From: Benincasa hispida
Taxonomy: Eukaryota; Streptophyta; Magnoliopsida; Cucurbitales; Cucurbitaceae
DNA length: 64,000 nucleotides
NCBI RefSeq assembly: GCF_009727055.1
Contig: NC_052360.1
Coordinates: 71,177,283-71,241,282, forward strand
Reading direction: 5' to 3'
Shown here: piece by piece, positions 55,095-64,000 of the stretch
How the letters are laid out: each line of letters begins with the position of its first letter
How positions within the stretch are numbered: position 1 is the stretch's first letter
The notes under the pieces: model-generated
The model's database searches: none
Told to the model about the DNA's origin: nothing
What the model saw: the letters and a program-made list of their open reading frames with translations, nothing else
Position numbers and translations under genes: made by a program

Positions 55095-55313
55095 TTAGCT
55101 CCATGGGAAATGAGATAGAGCAGTTAGTGCTTAGAAGAATCTAGGAATTAAATAGTTAGACGTTGAGTCAGTTCAGATAGAACTAGCATAGTATGGTCCA
55201 AGTATGGATAAGAGTGAGTCCAGTCGGGACTATAATGTGGGTAGAAGTTTAGTATCATGCATTTGAGTTAAGTATCTATAGCATATCTGATGTGTTGACA
55301 TGTTATATGAGTC

Positions 55314-56140
55314 ATGCCACAACGTACCAGCAAACGACGTAGGCAGAATCAAGATGGGACCCAGGATCCTACCCAAGGTCAATCTGAAAGGGGAACCAGT
55401 AACCCGAGAGTTCAGACCACAGCAGGAAACAAGCAGTTTTCTAGATTTTCACAGGAGGTAGGTAGGCCAGAGAGAGCAGGGCCTCGTGATCTAGAAAAGA
55501 TGTATGGAATAGAACGGCTGAAGAAATTAGAAGCCATAGTGTTTGAGGGTTCCACAGATCCAGCTGACGCTGAGGTTTGGTTAAAAGTGCTTGAGGAATG
55601 CTTCGATGTGATGAGTTGTCCTGAGGAGCGAAAAGTCAGATTGGCCACATTCCTGCTGCAGAAAGAGGCAGAGGGATGGTGGAAATCCATATTAGCAAGG
55701 CACAATGATTCACGTACGTTAGACTGGCAGACTTTCAGAGACATATTCAAAGACAAGTATTATCCCAGTACATATTGTGAGGCCGTCAAGACTTTAAGTG
55801 TCGGTCTAGTGGCCAATCATCAAGGCAGATGAGTTCAGGTAGTGCCTATTAGAGGCAGAGCCAGAAAGCACCCAGTCAGTCTGCTAGTTTAGCAGCAAGA
55901 CCGCGGATGGAGTCCGTTGCTTGTGAAACCAGGAGAACCCCATGTGCAAGTTGTGGCAGGAATCATCGGGGTCAGTGTCTTGTTGGTGCCGGTGTGTGTT
56001 ACTAGTGTGTACAGTCAGGGCATTTCAAGAGAGACTGTCCATAGCTGAGAGCAGCAGTTCAGAGGGACCAGGGCGTTGAGTCCCACACAGTTGAGCAACC
56101 GAGAGTCTTAGCAGCTGCAGGAGAAAGCACCAGCGGTGCA
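55314..56140 (+). pseudogene. Gypsy gag (Tekay/Del-like), broken
   Basis: The ATG at 55314 (MPQRTSKRRRQNQD). Capsid core YGIERLKKLEAIVFEGSTDP, WLKVLEECFDVMSCPEER, ATFLLQKEAEGWWKS, FRDIFKDKYYP, then decay at 55780-55832. The knuckle region in another frame reads CASCGRNHRGQC and VQSGHFKRDC with a stop in the knuckle (about 55950-56040). Similar to the gag at 48224. Confidence 0.8.
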
Positions 56141-56155
56141 AAACAGAAGGGAGTT

Positions 56156-56725
56156 GTGGGGAAACCTAGGCAGCAGGGAAAAGTCTACGCTATGACTCAA
56201 CAAGAAGCGGAGGATGCACCAGACGTGATTGCTGGTATGGCTTTTATTTGTAATGTACCTGCACGTTTTTTATTAGATCCAGGTGCTACGTATTCCTTTG
56301 TTTCTAGTATGTTTCTAATTAAGCTGAATAGGATGCTAGAGCCTTTATCTGAGGGATTAGTTATATACACTCAAGTTGGTGATGTTTTACTAGTCAATGA
56401 AGTGCTGCGTGATTGTGAGGTTTTAGTAGAATGTCTCAGTATGCTTGTGGATCTTCTTCCACTATAGTTGCAGGCGTTGGATGTAATTTTGGGAATTGAT
56501 TTCTTATTCACTCACTATGCTTCTATGGATTGCCATAGAAAGGAAGTGACTTTTAGGAAACCAGGTTTGGCTAAAGTGGTTTTCAGGGGTGAGAGGAAGA
56601 TTATTCCTACGAGTTTGATTTTAGCTCTGAAAGCTGAGAAGTTGTTGAGAAAGGGTTGCATAGTGTTTCTTGCACACGTAGTAGAGGTGCAGGAAGAAAA
56701 GCTGAAACCAGAAGAGTTCCTGTAG
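56156..56725 (+). pseudogene. Gypsy aspartic protease, active site mutated
   Basis: AGMAFICNVPARFLLDPGAT: the active-site Ser is Pro (DPG for DSG), followed by YSFVSS. A stop at 56465 precedes LQALDVILGIDFLFTHYASMDC and KEVTF, the C-terminal protease block. Inactive by both changes. Confidence 0.8.
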
Positions 56726-57410
56726 TGCACGAATTCCTTGATGTTTTTCCACTTGATCTCTCAGGTTTGCCACCTGATAGAGAGGTGGAGTTCGCTATTG
56801 AATTGTTACCAGGAACAACACCTATTTCACAGGCGCCGTACAGAATGGCTCCGAGCGAGCTTAAGGAGCTGAAGGTGCAGTTACAAGAACTAGTTGACAA
56901 GGGATACATCAGGCCTAGTGTATCACCTTGGGGAGCTCTAGTGTTATTCGTGAAGAAGAAAGATGGTACCCTCAGATTATGCACTGATTATAGGCAGTTA
57001 AACAAGGTCACGATACGTAACAAGTATCCTCTACCACGCATTGATGACTTGTTTGACCAGTTAAGGGGAGCAGCATTGTTCTCTAAGATTGATTTGAGGT
57101 CAGGTTACCACCAGTTAAAGCGTAGGGAATCAGATATTCCTAAGACAGCATTCAGGACGAGGTATGGGCACTATGAGTTTTTAGTGATGCCATTCGGTTT
57201 AATGAATGCGCCAGCAGTTTTCATGGACCTCATGAACATGATTTTCCATCAGTACTTAGATCAGTTTGTGATAGTATTCATCGATGACATACTAGTTTTC
57301 TCAATTGATAGGAAAGCCCATAAGGAACATCTGAGAATTGTTCTACAGACACTACATGATAAACAGTTGTACGCTAAGTTCAGCAAATGTGAATTCTGGT
57401 TGAAATAGGT
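56690..57410 (+). pseudogene. Gypsy reverse transcriptase
   Basis: The longest pol frame. Blocks: [107 protein letters not shown] and the catalytic [13 protein letters not shown] (about 57265-57303; two Asp retained). It ends KCEFWLK then a stop at 57406. The RT core itself is open for about 250 codons. Confidence 0.9.
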
Positions 57411-57411
57411 A

Positions 57412-58028
57412 GTGTTCTTAGGGCATGTAGTTTCAGCGGACGAAGTTAGTGTTGATCCGCAAAAAGTGGAAGTTGTTGTCAACTGGGAGAGACCAGCTAG
57501 TACAACAAAAGTACGTAGTTTCCTAGGTCTGGCCGGATACTACAGACGTTTTGTTAATGATTTCTCACAATTAGCATTACCTTTGACAGCTTTGACAAGG
57601 AAGAATGCTAAGCTTGAGTGGTTGGATAAATGTGAATAGAGTTTCCAGAAGCTGAAGAAGAGATTAGTGACAACACCTATTCTGACATTTCCTGTAACAG
57701 GGAAGGAGTATGAGATTTATTGTGATGCTTTGAGGCAAGGATTAGGTTGCGTGCTTATGCAGGAAGGGAAGGTAATAGCTTATGCTTCAAGGCAGTTGAA
57801 GAAGCATGAGTGTAATTACCCTACCCATGATCTTGATCTAGCAGAAGTTGTTTTAGCATTGAAGATCTGGAAACATTATTTATTCGGTGAGAAGTGCCAC
57901 ATTTTCATAGATCATAAGAGCCTGAAGTATATCTTTGATCAAAAAGAGCTGAATCTGAGATAGAGGCGATGGCTAGAACTGATTAAAGACTATGACTGTA
58001 CCATTGAATACCATCCGGGTAAGGCTAA
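57412..58028 (+). pseudogene. Gypsy RT thumb and RNase H, broken
   Basis: [32 protein letters not shown], then a stop at 57637 and [29 protein letters not shown] (RNase H first Asp), [39 protein letters not shown]. After a stop at 57961 it resumes RRWLELIKDYDCTIEYHPGK and is cut in GKANV by an LTR at 58029. Integrase is missing. Confidence 0.85.
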
Positions 58029-59340
58029 TGTCACACCCCCTCCCAAGCCTTAAACCCCAAGACCGAGAAAGAAGCGTGAGAGTAACTAATAGCATCCTAA
58101 GACAATACTCATGTTCAATATTTCTCCCCATATTTATTACAAATTTTAATAAGTTTACAACATTCCCCCTATCTATCTATTCATATAATTAAATTTTCTT
58201 TCTATTCATGTTCTGAGACGTGCCCCGAGAGTTAACCCAATCCTTAGCTGGTGTTGGTGGGTGATGGACTCCTCTTCGAACGCTCCGCTTTGTTATCTGG
58301 GGGGGGGGGGGGGGGGGGGGATATAAGAAAACATTTGGAAAACATGAGCTAATAAGCCCAGTGAGTATTTTCTTATAAACGAAACCTTGGCTTATCAAAA
58401 ATAAACTATTGGGGAAAACAGCATGCAATCAACAACACATTAATATCATCTCAAATTCATTCCCTCAGCCAAGCCGCTGAAATCATTTCCTGATACCAGT
58501 CAACTACTGTCAACATAACAACAACAATTTTATAGAAACTTTCCCTATACCCAATTTTCCCGCCAATGTGCACATCGACCATTTCTTTCCCGCTAGTTAT
58601 GCTTAGGTAACTTAGCCCTATTTTCCCGCCAGTCGTCACCGTCTATCATTTTCCGCCGATCAAAGCCGACCATATTTTCCCGTCAAGTTCCCTTTTCAAG
58701 CATACTAACCATATCCCGGGTATAATTCTAGTTTCTATCACAATATAACATGCAATATCACCGCAATCACAACAGAAATCATGCATCCCTACTCATGCAC
58801 ATTTGACATTACCCTCTACGTACAAGGCTCATATATACATATACATACATAAATCAAAACAACACATAGTAACCACTCAACGTCAGCAAATCCTTCTAAT
58901 GCAATTTACTCATAAATATCTTCCCTACTCAGACCAAATTGGAATTTGAGCAGCACCTCCTTCCAATTTCCTTCCTTCCACACCAACGGTAGCCTATTCA
59001 CTAAAAACTCACTCTCTCTATAGGATTTTTACTACTGGAATTTGTTTTGGAATGAGTTTGCCGGGCCTTCTATTTATAGCTGTACCCAGCTCCTTTCTAT
59101 GCGACAACTCACCATACAAATGGCTTTTCCTTAAGTTACCCACGCTAACTTGGGCTAATTGAGCTTTGAGTTGTCTAATTCTGAGTTTGCCACCAAAATT
59201 ACCTTAATTTGCATGTAATCTTAGCCGTACACTACTTTCTTAAGTCTTCCTGCATGAAATCTCCCTTTTCCACATCAACAACTTAATTTTCGAATTAAAT
59301 ATCCAAATTATTAATGAACGCGTCTAGCCCCTTTAAAATG
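58029..59340 (-). repeat. Gypsy LTR (minus), related to the gag-only element
   Basis: Plus-strand start TGTCACACCCCCTCCC is the inverse of the LTR end at 47170-47194. The GGCGGGAAAATA-type repeats at 58550-58690 mirror 46530-46660. TATA box on the minus strand at 59071-59078. It holds a 22-24 bp G homopolymer at 58299-58321. The far boundary is not visible and is set where Athila sequence returns. It interrupts the pol frame at GKANV. Confidence 0.65.
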
Positions 59341-59450
59341 CGTCCGTTTGTTCAATCTCGCTCTCTCCACTCTTGTGGCTCTCGCTCTCTCCATCTTTCT
59401 CGCTGGTTCTGCTCTCGTGGCTCTCGCTCTCTCCCCTTTTCTCACTCTCA
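59341..59450. repeat. CT-rich short tandem repeat
   Basis: CTCGCTCTCTCC alternates with TTGTGGCTCTCG-like units about three times, just ahead of readable Athila gag. Confidence 0.5.
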
Positions 59451-60760
59451 AAGTTGCTGATGCCTCCACAGCAGGTGGATTAATGGACAGATCATATACA
59501 GAAGCCAAGAGCATATTAGATCGCATCTCATGACATTCTGATGAGTGGATTGATACCGAGATTTAGGAAAGTGGTCTAGAGCAAGAAAGAGTAGAAAGTG
59601 CTGATGTGTCAACTGATACAATGAGCACACTGATAGATCAAATGACCACGATGATCACACTTCTTCAGACGATGGCTAATCAGCAGAGAAATCTCTCTCG
59701 AGGTTCAGCGCAATTTAATGAATTGACGCACGTGGCCGCAATGAATTGAGTTCAATGTGGGGAGGGACATCCAGCAGAAGTCTGCCCGTGGAATCAACAG
59801 GCCGTATATTCCGTCTATAATGAGTTATTTGGCAACATCTACAACTCTGGTTGGTGGGATCACCCAACTTTAGGTTGGGATGGGAATCACAACCAAATGA
59901 GCCATGATTTCTATCAGAATAGTTATCAAGGGGATTGAGGCAACCCTCTGGTCTTCATTAATCTGAACTATAGCCCAAGTAACTCTCAAAGTATACCACC
60001 CTATGACCAACCGTTATTGTATGATACCTCTTGCAGTACCTCGTCTCTAGAGAATTCACTGAAGCATTATATCGAAAATAATGAGACAATTAGACAATCG
60101 CAAGTTGACTCCCTTAGAGATTTGGAAGAGCAGATTGAATAGCTTGCAATTGAGTTGAAAAATAAAATGCCTGGTATCCTGCCTAGCAGTTCAGGAGCAT
60201 CGGGGCCACGAGGTAAAGAGCAACGTCATGCAGTGACATTGAGGAGTGGTAAAACAACAGCCCCTGCGCTACCAGTACCAGATCAAACAACAAGGCTAGT
60301 AGATCTAACTGTCGATAATGACCAGTCAACCAGTAGTGGAAAAATTATCAGCTCAGGAGTAAGTACACCTATAAAAGATGAAGCTCCTCAAGACTTGAAT
60401 TCTGAATCAATGCAACCTCCAACTAACGAAACACAGCAAGAACAGGACCTAAAAAAACAGTCAACTAAACAAGAGGTAAGGCGGGATCCTCCACCTTTCC
60501 CCTCTAGGCTAAAGAAGAAAAATGATAGCAAGCAATTCCAGAGGTTCCTGTACGTTCTCCGAAAACTACACATCAATATTCCCTTAATCAAAGCTCTGGA
60601 ACAGATGCCGAGCTATGTAAAATTTCTCAAGGATATTCTTGCTAATAAAACAAAGATCGAGGAAAATGAAATGGTTGCGCTAACGTATGAATGTAGTGCA
60701 CTGTTTCAAAACAATATCCCCACCAAAATGAAAGATCCTAGGAGTTTCACATTGCCCTGA
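59451..60760 (+). pseudogene. Athila-like gag, C-terminal part
   Basis: ADASTAGGLMDRSYTEAKSI (about 59457), DQMTTMITLLQTM, a knuckle remnant VQCGEGHPAEVCP (about 59753-59790; first Cys lost after a stop), SGWWDHPTLGWDGNHNQ. Then a long open frame from 60155 with HAVTLRSGK, DPPPFPSRLKKK, FQRFLYVLRKLHINIPLIKA, QMPSYVKFLKDILANK, YECSALFQNNIPTK. Typical of the gag-protease linker of Athila. Stops at about 59746, 59938 and 60140. Confidence 0.85.
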
Positions 60761-60771
60761 TCAATAGGAGG

Positions 60772-61185
60772 GAAAAAGGTCGGGACACGCTGTGAAATTT
60801 AGGGGCGAGCATAAATTTAATGCCTTTATCGATCTTTAAAAAGCTGGATATCGGCAACGCAAGACCAACCACGATCACACTACAGTTGGCTGATAGATCG
60901 ATAACGCATCCTGAGGGCAAGATAGAGGATGTACTCGTGCAAGTGGATAAGTTTATCTTCCCGACGGACTTTATCATATTGGATTATGAAGCTGACAGAG
61001 AAGTACCTATCATCTTGGGTCGCCCATTTCTCACAATAGGGTAAGCGCTGATCGATGTGCAAAAAGGAGAACTCACCATCAGAGTTGACGATCAAGAAGT
61101 GAAGTTCAACGTTTTCAATGCGTTGAAGTACCCAAGTGATGTGGAGAACTGCCCATATATTGAGGAACTGCGGGAAGAACCTTGA
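60772..61185 (+). pseudogene. Athila-like aspartic protease region
   Basis: [62 protein letters not shown] frameshift lies right before LGAS, and a stop at 61042. The block then continues IDVQKGELTIRVDDQEV. Confidence 0.8.
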
Positions 61186-61479
61186 CACGAGCCCCTAGAG
61201 GAGCTGGAGGAAGAAGATTTTGGAATCGGCGCAATGTTGAAGGAGGATTGCACTGCAATTTACGTTGAATCAAAATTTGAACCACTCAAGTTATCTGAAT
61301 GAACTTCACAACGCACTACGCCATCTTTGGAAGAACCATCTGTGCAAGAGTTAAAGTCGTTGCCTGTGCACCTCAAGTATGCTACTTAGGAGGTAACAAC
61401 ACGTTACCGGTTATCATTTATGCTTCGCTGAGTAAGGAGAAAGAAGATGCACTTATATAGATCCTGAGAAATAATGAAA

Positions 61480-62353
61480 AGGCTTTAGGATGGACCTTGG
61501 CAGACATTCAAGGAATCAGTCCCTCATACTGCATGCACAAGATTCATCTGGAAGAAGGAAAGACAGGATCGATAGAAAGGCAATGACGCTTGAACCCTGC
61601 CATGAGGGAAGTAATGAAGAAGGAAATAGTGAAGTGGCTGGACGCAGGTGTCATCTACCCAATATATGATAGCAGCTGAGTGAGACTAGTGCAGTGTGTT
61701 CTGAAGAAAGGGGGGATGACAGTCATCACTAATGACAAGAATGAATTAATTCCCACAAGAACGACTACGAGGTGGAGAATCTGCATGGATTATCGTAAGT
61801 TAAATTTTGCCACGAAAAAGGACAACTTCCCACTCTCGTTCATTGATCAGATGTTAGACAGACTTGCTGGGAATGAATTCTTTTGTTTTCTTGATGGCTA
61901 TTCAGGGTACAACCAAATAGCAATTGCGCCGAAGGATCAAGACATGACAACCTTTACGTGCCCATTTGGTACGTTTGCATTCTGACGCATACCATTTGGA
62001 CTCTGCAATGTGCCAGTCACTTTCCAACGCTGTATGATGGCAATCTTTTTAGATTACTTGGAAGAGTCAGTCAAGATATTCATAGATGATTTTTCAGTTT
62101 TCGGCAATAATTATGACTCTTGTTTAGCTAACCTCGAGAAAGTCTTGAAGAGATGTGTGGCAACGAATCTTGTTCTGAACTGGGAAAAATGCCACTTTAT
62201 GGTTGAAGAAGGGATTGTTCTGGCACTTTATGATCAGGGGAAAATCGAAGCAATTTCCAAGCCACCTCCACCAATGAACGTGAAAACACTTAGGAGCTTT
62301 CTGGGAAACGCTGGGTTTTATAGAAGATTTATTCGCAACTTCTCCCAGATCGC
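61480..62353 (+). pseudogene. Athila-like reverse transcriptase, cut by LTR insertion
   Basis: GWTLADIQGISPSYCMHKI, then KEIVKWLDAGVIYPI, KNELIPTRTTTRWRICMDYR, PLSFIDQMLDRLAGNEFFCF, LDGYSGYNQIAIAPKDQD, TFTCPFGTFAF (stop), IPFGLCNVPVTFQRCM, the catalytic KIFIDDFSVFGN (about 62071-62106), NWEKCHFMVEEGIVL, LRSFLGNAGFYRRFIRNFSQ. It stops at IA where the LTR TGATAAC starts at 62354, with no polypurine tract, so that LTR inserted into pol. Confidence 0.9.
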
Positions 62354-64000
62354 TGATAACTTGTAGAAATACAAGTTATTTATGCCACCTTATCTAGATA
62401 TTGTGGCCAACAATTAGTGAATATGCACCGATTGTATGAAAATTAGCCTAGAATTATAATAATTATAAATGTTCGCAATTACACCCACTAACACCATAAA
62501 GATGGAAGACAAGCCAAATTTTACTCTGTTTTGTAGGAAACCAAGTCATCGTTTGCGCTCAAGGTTCACGAGAAACTGATCAACGCATCTCTATCACATT
62601 GCGCCCGTCAATAACAATAAAGAGACGATTACCGCAATGACGGTGCAATGCGATAGTCGATCCAGAACTGTATTTCGACCACAGGCGGTAATAAAAAAAA
62701 CACCACATATGAATTCACGATCGAAAGATGCAGCTGTGCAATGCAAAAGCAGAGGAATAAGATATGTGTACAACTAACGATTGTGCAGAATTGACGGTCT
62801 GATTGCATAACAGAAGGAATAATATCCTTCCATCTTCGGAATTACCATAACCATTAGTGGGCACCACAAGGTCGGAGTCAAAGGCCAGCACCTATAAATA
62901 CCCCATAGATTTCAAAGAAAATTTATGCTACTTGATACGGGGCTAAGTGCTGCTAAATTGTTGAGAGAAAAGGCTGAGCTGAGTGCTTAAGTGAAGAAAT
63001 ATGGGAAGAAGACGAGAGAAGGTCGAGAGGTGAATCTCAGATCTAACTTGACATACACTCAATCAGATGCTCTGTGCATAGATCTCTGCTATCGATGGAG
63101 CAAGCCTGAGAGGGAAGCTCTTCCTACCATCAAATCCATCCTATTCGGCAAGCAGATCTCCATCGAATCTGTGCCAAGACATTGGCACTTGTTTGTATCT
63201 ATTCTGTCTCTTCATTGTTGTATTTCACTGTCTCTTTATTTCTTCATTCACACACCATGTATCAAACGCTTAATAGAGATTAAATGTTTCGATAGCTTTC
63301 ATATTCCATTCTCTGTCTATTTTCGTTCACTCGTTAATCACTTTCTCCATGATGTTTTCTTAATTTCCTGATAGTTAAAATGAATTAACCAAGAACTTAA
63401 TCTGTGTTAAAGATATAAAATGCGTTTAGCTAAGGCAAGCTAGACGGCATCTTCACCTCTGAGAGTAGAAGTGAAGATGCCATTCTGATCTATTGAGAGA
63501 AGGTTAGAAGAATGCGTTAACTAAAGCGAGTAGTATTTCCAGACATGGAAGCAACCTTACGTTTATTACTTCAGTCTCTGTTTCACCAAAGACATGTGGG
63601 AGCGCGGCCGATCACTAAAAGGTGTACGCCAAGAAAAGAGCAGAACAGTATTTGTAGCTTCAATGCAATTGAGAACTTGTGTTGTATATATTAATTGTCT
63701 TTTTCTTTCTATTCTGTTCATAAGACTTGTCGCCGCATTCCACGTTCTTTGCATAACCTTCGCAGCCAGCCTTGACCCCAGCATCTTGTATCATGAGCCT
63801 GTATCTTGTGTCATCTAGTTAGGTTTACTGTATTTCATCTTATTATCGCATTTTTACTACTTTACTTTACTTGACCGCAATTTTAATACTTGTACAAACA
63901 TACCTTTAAAGATTGAAAAACCTGGTCGCATATATCATGAACATCTCACAATAACCTAAAACAGTCCCTGTGTTTGATCTCAGATCACACCGAGAAACTT
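62354..64000 (+). repeat. Athila-like LTR, runs off the window
   Basis: Perfect start hairpin, TATA box at 62893-62900 (539 bp in), leader hairpin with an 11-bp perfect stem at 63446-63481, conserved block CACACCGAGAAACTT at the window edge. Probably the 5' LTR of a complete or partial element beyond the window. Confidence 0.8.

Noticed and set aside
59311..59526. Minus frame with RARATRVERAR repeats
   Set aside because: Shadow of a CT-rich tandem repeat and of Athila gag on the other strand.
1..64000. Endogenous plant pararetrovirus
   Set aside because: No movement-protein or coat motifs and no caulimovirus-type RT; all RT blocks fit copia or Ty3/gypsy elements.

Overview
This is plant nuclear DNA from a eudicot. 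The shape of several retrotransposon proteins (a Ty1/copia pol, a SIRE-type envelope-like ORF, Athila and Tekay-like gags) and of the one recognisable host gene, a PPR protein, most resembles Cucurbitaceae as I remember them. That family assignment is inference from memory, not a search. There are no bacterial operons, rRNA genes, CRISPR arrays or complete tRNA genes. The window is very repeat-dense, as in pericentromeric or other low-recombination DNA. One assembly gap (100 N) and one single-N join with duplicated flanks show an imperfect draft assembly.

Layout. 0.4-1.9 kb: decayed copia pol (+). 1.9-2.25 kb: three-unit AT-rich tandem repeat. 2.7-6.7 kb: LINE on the minus strand that keeps ORF1 and the endonuclease but lost most of its reverse transcriptase. 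7.1-7.26 kb: a hairpin MITE. 8.1-11.8 kb: SIRE-type copia 3' half (-), with RNase H, an envelope-like ORF and an LTR carrying five small stem-loops. 12.1-12.4 kb: two tRNA-like/SINE remnants. 12.9-14.3 kb: C-terminal half of a PPR gene (-), the best host coding sequence here. 14.3-19.1 kb: mostly unassigned, with a few exon-like patches, one directly beside the gap. 19.2-23.4 kb: Ty3/gypsy element (-) with protease, gag, an initiator-Met primer site and a 2.3 kb LTR containing a 12-unit minisatellite.

23.4-52.7 kb and 59.4-64 kb are dominated by an Athila-like Ty3/gypsy family that uses a tRNA-Asp primer site. At least nine LTR pieces lie in both orientations and are nested with other elements. 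Each LTR starts with the same small hairpin, and a TATA box lies about 540 bp from the start in seven copies. One copy (26.8-33.4 kb) has gag but no pol; it carries a separate 3' ORF with its own TATA box and good start context. This accessory gene recurs at 34.7 kb and is the most interesting system here. 38.2-42.6 kb: a copia piece in permuted order (pol-LTR-long leader-gag). 45.6-49.7 kb: a gag-only non-autonomous gypsy element with an extra zinc-knuckle ORF before gag. 52.7-58.0 kb: a Tekay/Del-like gypsy element (gag-protease-RT-RNase H) with many stops. 58.0-59.3 kb: a minus-strand LTR. 59.4-62.4 kb: Athila gag-protease-RT, cut by another LTR that runs off the window.

Nearly every mobile-element ORF is broken by stops or frameshifts, so most of the window is transposon fossil. 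Features still conserved between copies (start-of-LTR hairpin, leader hairpin, repeated 3' noncoding motif, accessory ORF) are the best candidates for retained function.
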